A DNA stretch of 64,000 bases from Cricetomys ansorgei. Taxonomy: Eukaryota > Chordata > Mammalia > Rodentia > Nesomyidae. Where the stretch lies: NCBI GenBank assembly GCA_026225945.1, contig JAMJFZ010000107.1, forward strand, positions 50,693,001 through 50,757,000, in the 5' to 3' direction. A model generated the notes under the pieces. The model had not been told where the DNA came from. It searched no databases and worked only from the letters and a program-made list of their open reading frames with translations. This document shows positions 57,501-64,000 of this stretch, piece after piece (the stretch's first letter is position 1; every line of letters begins with the position of its first letter). A program made the translations under genes and the position numbers.

Positions 57501-60500
57501 TCTTCTAAAAAGACAAATATTACACATATTTTAAATACATTTCTTGAGTCCAGAGTTGAGGAGATCTGTCAATGGGCAGGCACCGTGCTGGCCATATGGG
57601 GGAGGGTGTTCTTAAGTTTTATTGCATCAAACAAAGGAAGGGTCATTAGAGAATTAATGCCAATGAAAGATGACCACTGAATGAGAATGCTGACAGACAA
57701 AAGTCAAGAGGGGTCCTAATTATTGAAGAGTTTATTTGTTTTATTAATACACAAAAATATCATTTTCAGTGCTATTAGAGCAGGTGTTTCGGTTTAAATA
57801 TGTACAGAACTTGCTGACAAGGAATCCAGCTCTGGTCTTTCTCTTACTTTATGAACTGATCTGGGTAATAACTTCAATGCACATCCTGTCCTTCATGTTC
57901 CATGCAATGTATATAAAATGGACTAGCCCATTCTAGGTAAACTCTTATGACCAGATGGGTCAGGTGCAGTATTCCCAGTGTCTCTGCTGTCGAGTTTCTG
58001 AAGCTCTCAGCATGTCTGTGATTCTCCATGTTCCCTTAATCCCTGTCCTTCAGGCTTCCCACACGGTAAGGGAGTGACACCTGCAGTCTCAGCTAAGGCA
58101 GGAAGATGGTCGCTCCAGGTCAGTCTGTGCTATACAGTAAGGTGTTCTTTCCACCCAACCCCTCTGCTGGGTGTCGTGAACATGGTTTGAAGATGGTCTC
58201 TGCTGACGTTGTAAACTGATTTGATGATGTTTTGAATATCTATCTGGCACTTCTGTTGAGCTAGTACTTGCTATTTGCCCTTTTACTTTTGCTTGCTACA
58301 GACTTAATAAACTTTCCCACGTAAGCCGTAAATACAGCTATCATAGATCATTTCTCTGGATGATATGATACAAAATAAGGGATCCGAAGGCTTTTTTTCC
58401 CCTGTCTTCTTCCATTCTGGAGTAAAAGCAGCCATTTTCTCTTTTCCTGTGGGGTGTGTGGGTGTGTGTGTGTGTGAAAGAGAGAGAAGTGTGTGTGTGT
58501 GTGAGACATGTTTTCTATATCCCACCGACTTGATTTTAATTTTTACAGGATATATCATACAAATTGATGGTTTTTATGTCACTTTCATTCAGATACACCA
58601 TGCATTTTGCTCATAATATCCTAACAATTAGCTGCAGAATTGGCTATGCCTGGGGGGCGGTACTTAAAATAGAAGATGAGTCATGGCTTTCTAATTAAAA
58701 ACTTTGATTTAGATTTACAGAGCCCAGTGCACTCAATGATCTACAGATAACAGCAGCTCGTGTATCAGGAAAAACAGACTACCCTAAAATTATAACTATC
58801 TCAGTGCCTGCCTTGCAGATACGGTTTCTTCAGTGTTCGAATGAAAGACTCATGGCTACAACCCCTAACAAGGAGGCCTGGTTTGGAAGAAAGTGGCCAT
58901 CTTTCAATTATCTGCCTTGTTACTAACACAGCTCTTCCCTGCCTGACCAGCCTTCCCATTTACTGGCTAAATCCAGCACAGTGGAAGGAAATGTCCCTGC
59001 TTAGAATAGCATTATTTCTTCTTTAATTTCAATTTTATCTTAAAATGCACCCTTCATTTTCTAATCAAAGCATCACTGTTTACTGACTTGTTTAAAGATA
59101 TAAATCATCCATGATTTAAATAATCCAAATGGACAAAAATGTATTCATTATAGATATAATTAGTGATTTGCATAGAGGGATTCAAAGACTATCATTCACC
59201 CAATAATTTATGGTTCCAAAATATAGAAAAAAATGTTAATATGGCATCATTACCCTAGATATGATGCAGCTTTTAATCCTGGGCAACTCACATAGATGAA
59301 TATGCAATATATTGAAAGTGACAATGGCTAGATGTATGATTATGTACTGTACAGGCATCTGTGTAATCAAGAAAGGGAAACCAGCCTCACACATACCCAG
59401 AGGCACAAGGCTCTTAGAATCACACAAAATAGTTCAAGATTGCATAGCAAGCTGGCAGGAAGGTTGCTCTTGGCAAGGGTTACTTGGTTTCCAAAGACTG
59501 GATATGCTGGGCTCATTTCCTTCATTGTGTGTCCTTGAAACTGAACCCATGTATGTAGATTACCTCTCCAAATATTTTAAAGCACATCTTAATTCTCCAG
59601 CTTTCATGCAATAATTTGTTTACATACTTTCAATCTGTCTTTGGGCCTGTCAGTATCTTTCTTTTTTATTTTCTGGATTTATTTCTCTTGTCTAATTGAA
59701 CTGGGAATCACGTAACCAACACACCACCATTCCCTCCGTCTTCCCACCTGATCTCAGTTTGTTCTTCTTTGTCTGGCTTATTTCACTAAGTATAGTGTCT
59801 TCTGTTTTCACACATGTTACAAGTGATAGGATTATACTCATTTTGAAAAATGTTCCATAGAGTAAGGAAATTTTTCTTCTTCCCTTGCGGACAAGGTCTC
59901 GGTGAGGGTCACATTGGCATAGTCCTTCAGAATTCCAAAAATTTGTTTTTGAATTTTCACTAGCATACACTCATTGTGCATGACGCTTTCTATTAGAAGT
60001 ATTACACATATTTTACTTAGTTTGCCTTTTGATCTTTAGACTTTAGATATTCGCCTAGACTTTCATCTTAAAAAAAAACCTTAAATTTTTTGGGGGGATC
60101 AAAGTTATCAATACAGTCTTTCTACATTACTGACTGATTCTGTATTTACTGTTTATCTATTTCAGTGGTTCTCAACCTTTAACGGGTCAAACGACCCTTT
60201 CACAGGGGTCACCCAAGACCATCTGCATATCAGATTATGATTCATAACAGTAGTAAAAATTACAGTTATGAAGTAGCAGCAAAATAATTTTATGGTTGGG
60301 GTCACCACAAAATAAGAACTACATTAAGGGGTCACAGCATTAGGAAGGTGGAGAACCACTGGTCTATCTGCTAAACTCTATTTGTATCCCCGAAATCAAC
60401 CCTCTCACCTCTTGAATGGTCATTTTGGCACATGCACTATAAGGCAACAAAAAGTCTGAGTTGTTGCAACACTCATGTTGTTGGTAGGGAAGAATATCAA

Positions 60501-62750
60501 AGTGTAGCAATTTATTCTGGACACTTAAAACGAGTTGCCTGGCCCTGCTGAGTCATGAATATTTCAGGCTCATCACCGGTGAACTTTTGAACTGAACTGT
60601 CTGGTACCCTCCCAGGTTCAGTTGGAGTCTCACGATCTGGCTCCAACTGCAATTTTCTGGGACGAAACCCACCAACTCTATTGAAGTTTATAGAACCACA
60701 CCTCCCCATCTCCCACTAAACTGCCCGGAGGCAGACTCTGCCTAATTCCTTTCTTGTAAACTCTTACTGCACCAGTCACGAACCCTGGAAAACAGAAGTA
60801 TAACTGGTAGCCTTCTCACAGTTTTTGTAACACCAGCTGCACTTTTGTAAAACCTCAGAGCTCATTCTTACAGCTATTAGAATTTGATGTCTCCCACACT
60901 GCTCTCCTAATAAACCCCAACCAAGTAACTTCTTCTCTGCTCTTCACTCAATGGATTCTATGTCAGTGAACACTATATGTGATGAGTGTCTTTCTCACGA
61001 TTTATTTCATGCCTAAGTTTTTGAAGTTTGTGTGGTTTTGCTTTTATAAAATTTCCCCATCCTCCCCTGAAGCATTCTTGTGTTCCCTAACAGACGGTTA
61101 TTGTGACTGTGGGCAGAATATGCGAGATAATGCTTTGCTCGGCATGCGTATCATGTATTGACTGAGAGTTCAATGTTCATAAATCAGAAATATACAGTGA
61201 GTAAGACACCCTGAAACAGAAAAACTAAAAAGAGAGAAACTGCGTGATCAATGCGTATCTTAACCTTTCCCAGACGTTTCCTCAGGTCAGCGAGTCGGTG
61301 TTCACCTATCCAGTGTTTATTACACATTTAGAACACACCACATATAGTGACAATCACGTCTATTTCTTTTATAACTTTTTCTTTTAAAAGCATGGACGAG
61401 AGAAGTATTAAGATACAGAGGGGTCTTTTGTCCTAGGACTATTTTAAAAACAATTTCACTCTCCTTCAACAATTTCATTTTCTTACACTTAAATCTTTGT
61501 TTTATTTTGGTGGAAGATGTAAGAAAAGCACCGTCTGACACGTGCCGCTATCCCAAGCCTCCCTAGTGGATCACTCCTTTTTTTCCCCATCTGTACTAAG
61601 TTCTGTGCTTCGTACGGACAGTAGGAGCTCTGAACTCACTGCATCCTCTAAGATCAGATATCGTTCCCCATTTCATGGCATAGAAATTGGACACAGAGCT
61701 CTGCACATGGAGAGCATGCATGCTAACCCTATCCCTAACCCAACCCCAGGAAACCATATTTATTTTTAAAAACTAACATGATACCGCTTATTTTTAGACT
61801 CCTAACTTCTGGTGTGGTATGTACCTCTTCCCAAACTCTGGACTGCTTATTTCCTCTGTCATAAGCTCTGCACACCTCGCACCTTCTCCTATCAGTGCTA
61901 GGAGTGACGTCAACCTAGCCTAAGAGTGAGTAACTATAGACTCATGGTTTTTCTGAATCACAGCCTGTGATTCCTGGAAAGCAGAGTTGGGTGGCATGCC
62001 AAGAAGGAATCCAACCGCACCTTAAATCTTAGTCTTAAGCTAAACTGTGGTTTACCACTTCTCAATTCAGAAAGATGCAGAGCTGAAGTCCTCCGGATAA
62101 ATCAGTGATTATGGAAGTGCTACCTAATTGAAGATATGCCCTAACAGTATGATGCCTGCAAATAAGGGGAGAGACCCATCAGAACAGTGAAAGGGTCTAA
62201 GACTTCATTCATAATCTCACAAGTCTGGCTCTTTCATAGAAATAGATGGAACTTCTCAAGATGAGCCAAGTATACAAAACACATCTTACAAATGGGAAAG
62301 TCTCCAAAGTGAAGACTGCTAATTTTTCACATCATTTCCATCCTCATTTATTCTCTCTGTGATAGGTTGATTTTGGTGGAGGATGTGCATAAAGTTCCAG
62401 AATGGATCACTGCTTTCCCTGAATGTAGATCTGAAGGTGTTTCCTGCTCGGTGACTTTGAAGATATGATTTTTCTTTTTGCTTCAACTGAAGAAAATCAG
62501 GCTTCTTGTTAGGACAGAAATGAGATATGAATGGAAAGGAGAGGCACAACTGAGTATACATCAGACCACACATGACAAAATGAAAGTCTGGGTTACCGAT
62601 GTCAGCGATGAGGCTGCCTGGCTTCTGGTCCTGCAGGAACTGGCGGACTCGAGGCCAGGCTTTGCTCTGCAGGTCGCTGAAGTAGGGGGCAGTGCTCTCA
62701 TACACATCATGCACATGCTGCTTCTCCAGCTGGGCAGCTTCAGGATCCAT
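48061..62750 (-). CDS. Trmt9b: Trmt9b, Trm9-family methyltransferase (446 aa)
   Basis: The three exons join to a 1341-nt CDS: 62750-62597, 55395-55222, 49073-48061. The product is TRMT9B (KIAA1456/TRM9L), related to yeast Trm9 and the ALKBH8 methyltransferase domain. Those enzymes methylate wobble-uridine side chains in tRNA; TRMT9B itself is reported as a growth suppressor, with its tRNA substrate unproven. Residues 1-160 form the SAM-dependent fold. Motif I is DIGCGTG (50-56, split across an exon junction), with D71, CDNLNLPF (90-97), ISIGVIHHF (106-114) and a LAPGGQLMIYVW block (131-142). Residues 160-400 are low-complexity but contain the conserved GKSFRSWFFSRSLDEST. The C-terminus RYYHVFREGEL ... 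GNWCIIAEK is the family end. At 446 residues it is slightly shorter than human (454), and all frames and splice sites are intact. The start was chosen because the upstream in-frame ATG lies in the intron. Confidence 0.96.
49133..49178. repeat. (CA)n microsatellite beside an acceptor
   Basis: About 22 CA units, reading (GT)n on the gene strand, end about 60 nt upstream of the Trmt9b last-exon acceptor. Confidence 0.97.
49686..49805 (-). mobile_element. B1 SINE, minus strand (truncated)
   Basis: A short C run then TTTTGACATAGTTTCTCTAT, CTCAGAGATCCGCCTGCCTC, GCTGGGATTAAAGGCGTGCA and CCACACTGCCTTGCTT. The 5' and 3' parts are present but the middle is shorter than a full B1. Confidence 0.93.
49822..50000 (-). 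mobile_element. B1 SINE, minus strand, directly adjacent copy
   Basis: A GGTTTTTTGG-rich tail, GGGACAGAGTTTCTCTATTG, ACTCTGCAAACCAGGCTGGC and GGGATTAAAGGCCTGTGCCA. The words TTGCTTACTTAGCACTT (49799-49815) and TTGCTTAGTACTT (49998-50010) flank it and look like a target-site duplication. Confidence 0.94.
50500..50690 (-). mobile_element. B2/B3-like SINE, minus strand
   Basis: TTTTTCTTTTTTAAATGTTG, TGCCTGTATGCATGTATAGA, CCAGGAGAGGGTGTTGGCTT and CAGCTGTGAGCCACCATGCA are reverse B2/B3 landmarks. The head is lost. Confidence 0.75.
50970..51175 (-). mobile_element. B2/B3 SINE, minus strand
   Basis: TTTAAAATTTTTATTTATGC, TGTGGAGGCCAAAGAGGGTG, TGGTTCT-like centre and the reverse head TGAGCCACCTCTCCAGCCCC, well preserved. 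Confidence 0.9.
51412..51534. repeat. compound (TA)(TC)(TA)(GT)n microsatellite
   Basis: TATATACA variants, a TCTC run, TATATATA and then about 23 GT units at 51487-51533. Confidence 0.96.
51535..52317. other. intronic, no recognisable feature
   Basis: Nothing is recognised; the open frames lack domains. Confidence 0.45.
52318..52436 (-). mobile_element. old B1-like monomer, minus strand
   Basis: TCTGTGTACTCCAGGTTGGC, TCAAGCTCCTGATCTTCCTG and GCTGGGATTATAGATATGCA mark a diverged 7SL-derived monomer. Confidence 0.75.
52480..52740 (-). mobile_element. MLT/MST-like LTR fragment, minus
   Basis: TTAGTTCATTTCTGCTGCTA, TGACAAAATGCCCAAAACTA, CTTATTTGGCTCATGTTCCC and AGAGGCTAGTAATTCC are the reverse of the classic mammalian MLT/MST/THE1-type LTR. 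Confidence 0.65.
52741..53679. other. intronic, AT-rich block and unique DNA
   Basis: An AT-rich patch lies at 52860-52920. The piece 52814-52885 is paralogous to 54274-54350. The rest is unrecognised. Confidence 0.45.
53680..53965 (+). mobile_element. MLT/MST-like LTR fragment, plus
   Basis: AAGTGAGACCTTCGGGAAGT, the TCTGATACGGTCCTGC area and the end GTTATAGCAGCCTGAACAGA then CTAATGC are characteristic of the same LTR class in forward orientation. Confidence 0.65.
54320..54505 (-). mobile_element. B1 SINE, minus strand
   Basis: A long A/T-rich tail, TTTTTGGAGATAAGGTCTTA, CTGGAACTCACTATGTAGAT, CACAGAGATCCGCCTGCCTC and GAGATTAAAGGTGTATGCTA. Confidence 0.9.
54506..55221. other. intronic, no recognisable feature
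   Basis: Unique AT-rich sequence up to the Trmt9b second coding exon, with a 14-T run (55173-55186) close to the donor. Confidence 0.45.
55222..55395 (-). CDS. Trmt9b: Trmt9b second coding exon
   Basis: The acceptor TCTCTTGCAG precedes GTTGTGGAACTGG, completing glycine 52 of motif I. The exon encodes residues 52-109 (GCGTGKYLKVNSQVHTVGCD and on to DAIISIG) and ends GGAG/GTAAGG, phase 1. It carries most of the SAM-binding residues, so skipping it would abolish the methyltransferase fold. Confidence 0.95.
56100..56232 (-). mobile_element. old 7SL-derived monomer, minus strand
   Basis: GAGATTGGGTCCCACTGTAT, TTGCCCAGGCAGAACTCTCG and GCATGCTGGGTATATACCAT resemble a proto-B1/FLAM-type monomer in reverse. 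Confidence 0.7.
57345..57425 (-). mobile_element. ID/tRNA-like SINE fragment, minus
   Basis: GGAATTGAATCCAGGGCCCA, TCATGCTAGGCAAGTGCTCT and ACCAAGCTATATCCCCAGGC are the reverse of an ID/B4 tRNA-like head. Confidence 0.82.
58452..58506. repeat. imperfect (GT)n microsatellite
   Basis: Two GT runs separated by a GAAAGAGAGAGAAG insert. Confidence 0.9.
59640..59990 (-). mobile_element. ancient L1M 3' region fragment, minus
   Basis: GTCTGGCTTATTTCACTAAG, TATAGTGTCTTCTGTTTTCA and CACATGTTACAAGTGATAGG follow the reverse of old mammalian L1 3' ends, the same region as the copy at 11540-11600. Confidence 0.65.
60163..60361 (-). mobile_element. URR1 hAT-Charlie element, both ends present
   Basis: The element runs from CAGTGGTTCTCAACCTTTAA to AGGTGGAGAACCACTG, imperfect inverted termini. 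It contains the URR1 body in reverse (GGTCAAACGACCCTTTCACA, AGTAAAAATTACAGTTATGA, ATAATTTTATGGTTGGGGTC). The flanks ATCTATTT and GTCTATCT match at six of eight positions, both differences being transitions, as expected for a decayed 8-bp hAT target duplication. It is non-autonomous and non-coding. Confidence 0.92.
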
Positions 62751-62751
62751 C
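62597..62751 (-). CDS. Trmt9b: Trmt9b first coding exon
   Basis: The acceptor (minus) CTGCTCTCCCCAG precedes G-ATGGATCC, so only one untranslated base lies in this exon. It encodes residues 1-51 plus one base: MDPEAAQLEKQHVHDVYEST and the following YFSDLQSKAWPRVRQFL helix region. The donor is ATCG/GTAACC at 62596-62595, phase 1. An upstream in-frame ATG at 62778-62780 falls in the intron and is not used. Confidence 0.95.
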
Positions 62752-63119
62752 CTGGGGAGAGCAGGGTCAACACAAGGCATGCAGGTCAGAGAATGAAGCA
62801 GATGTGGCTAAAGGGAGACATTAGACATCCTGATACCAGAACCCACAACCGCAAAGGTTATGCTGGTCTTTGTACTTTCTTAATGCTGTGATGCCTCAAC
62901 CTCACTGCCAACACATTAACAAGTGCACAGTGTTCACCTCGCACTTTCAGAAACCAGTGGTTTGGGGATGGGTTAATCGCTGTAAGTTTCTGCACATGAT
63001 CAAATCCTAATTTTCGAAGTATAGTCAACGTTAGTACCAAGTGGTTTGATTTGGGTGAAATTCTACCTAATGTTAGGTAGATCTTTAAATTTTGTATCAG
63101 GTAGCTATTATTCCAAACA
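62752..63119 (-). other. Trmt9b: Trmt9b upstream intron, no feature
   Basis: Sequence upstream of the first coding exon. A non-coding 5' exon is expected further right, but I see no convincing donor or CpG-rich promoter in the window. Confidence 0.5.
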
Positions 63120-63305
63120 AGAAACCCTGTGAGTTTGGGAAGATGGCTCAGTTGGCAAAGTACTTAGAGGGAGATGGTGGCTCCCTGGGGCTCCCTAGCC
63201 AGCCAGCCTCGTTTAATTGGCAAGTTTCAGACCAGTAAGGAACCTTGTCTTAATTAGCAAGATGGATAGCACCTGAGGAATGACAGTTGAGGCTGACCTC
63301 TGGCC
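63120..63305 (+). mobile_element. B4/RSINE1-like SINE, plus strand
   Basis: TTGGGAAGATGGCTCAGTTG, GCAAAGTACTTAGAGG, TTGGCAAGTTTCAGACCAGT, AGCACCTGAGGAATGACAGT and TTGAGGCTGACCTCTGGCCT lead into a long CA tract. Confidence 0.85.
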
Positions 63306-63307
63306 TA

Positions 63308-63563
63308 CATACACACACACAGACATACACTGACATACAAACTTACATACACACACACTCGCAAACATACATACACAAACACACACATACATACACACAG
63401 ACACACACATAGTCACACAAACATACATAAACACACAAACACATACATACACACACAGACACACACAAACATACATATGCACACACATACATATACATAT
63501 ATACACACAGACACACACACACAAACATGCAAACATACACAGACACACACACACACACACACA
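63308..63563. repeat. long imperfect (CA)n microsatellite
   Basis: About 255 bp of ACACAC/ACATACAT/ACACAGAC variants end in a pure CA run. It extends the 3' CA region of the B4-like SINE. The long open frames on both strands are artefacts. Confidence 0.97.
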
Positions 63564-64000
63564 AGGTGGAGTCTGAATTCTACCTTTTTAACATCCTGAA
63601 TTTCAGTAATTTCTCTATGTTCATTGTTTCCTTTCCTTAAGTAAATAGCTCTTGAGTTATTTCAACAGCTTGCAAACAGATTTTCTGGCCCTTCAATGCC
63701 TCTTTTTTTGGTTATATAATAACTACTTAAGTCTGCATAGTTGAAATGTACATCCAATAATATTGCTTCTCAGCTTGGGCATCTTCACAGGTGTTCACAG
63801 TTGTCCGATTAAGCTCACCTGGCTCAGGAGGCCTCTGGCTTAGGAGGTGAGGCAATTCTCTCTCTCATCTGACCTCAACTCACCTCTTCAGGTTCATTTC
63901 TCACAGTCTTCCCCCAGCCTGTAATAACCAACAGCTGCAGGTCTTCCAGATGTGATACATCCCAGGTCACAGAGGAGCTGAGCAGATCCTGAACTTTACC
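63564..64000. other. window end, no recognisable feature
   Basis: Presumably within the Trmt9b 5' intron. No exon, repeat or CpG island is recognised. Confidence 0.45.

Larger units (their letters stand above)
55396..62596 (-). other. Trmt9b: Trmt9b intron (7201 bp)
   Basis: GT/AG intron between the first and second coding exons, phase 1. It is notably poor in young rodent SINEs compared with the rest of the window. It holds an old 7SL-like monomer, an ID fragment, a short GT run, an L1M piece and a complete URR1, all listed separately. The remaining unique sequence shows nothing recognisable. Confidence 0.9.

Noticed and set aside
61722..61746. Telomere-like CTAACCCTATCCCTAACCC
   Set aside because: Fewer than four degenerate units with substitutions; too short to call an interstitial telomeric repeat.
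62751..62780. Upstream in-frame ATG that would extend Trmt9b by ten residues
   Set aside because: It lies before a clear splice acceptor (CTCTCCCCAG) and the extension is not part of the known protein; the codons are intronic.
63213..63564. Open frames of 115 and 73 codons at the right end
   Set aside because: Also translation of a CA microsatellite, with no protein-like composition.
1..64000. CRISPR arrays, bacterial operons, phage or plasmid features
   Set aside because: The sequence is mammalian throughout; direct repeats are microsatellites or SINEs, and no spacer-repeat architecture exists.

Overview
This window is vertebrate nuclear DNA from a muroid (mouse-, rat- or hamster-like) rodent. 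There are no bacterial, phage or plasmid features. Rodent B1, B2/B3 and B4/ID-type SINEs occur throughout on both strands. Long (CA)n, (GT)n, (TA)n and (CCTT)n microsatellites, rodent MaLR-type LTRs, rodent URR1 hAT fossils and older MIR, MLT/MST and L1M remnants are also present. I do not assign a species; several B1 copies look more like rat or cricetid subfamilies than the youngest mouse ones.

The only clear protein-coding gene is Trmt9b (KIAA1456/TRM9L, a Trm9-family methyltransferase) on the minus strand at the right end. Its coding exons lie at 62597-62751, 55222-55395 and 48061-49073. All exon boundaries have GT/AG signals in matching phase, and together they encode a full-length 446-residue protein. 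The 5' untranslated exon(s) and promoter are not identified and probably lie beyond 64000. The 3' UTR runs leftward from 48060 for an unknown distance.

The region from 1 to about 46 kb reads as intergenic. Its most interesting feature is an Alyref (THO complex subunit 4) retrocopy at 13579-14442 on the minus strand. It keeps one 111-bp intron with intact splice signals, so it is semi-processed. Its reading frame is open from the start codon into the retained intron. It abuts one of three copies of a CTGACT-rich interspersed repeat (8450-9215, 14468-14925, and an inverted copy at 16245-17012) and lies just beyond a possible LTR at 12600-13090.

Other structures worth a look are an ancient L1 at 10771-12021 interrupted by three later insertions and ended by a fourth; a URR1 hAT element at 60163-60361 with recognisable termini and an 8-bp target duplication; a CpG-dense patch at 4960-5220; a higher-order GT-rich tandem repeat at 44586-44965; and the serine in Trmt9b that aligns with a reported human phosphosite. 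I found no undescribed multi-gene system; this is ordinary mammalian intergenic and intronic DNA with one retrogene of real interest.
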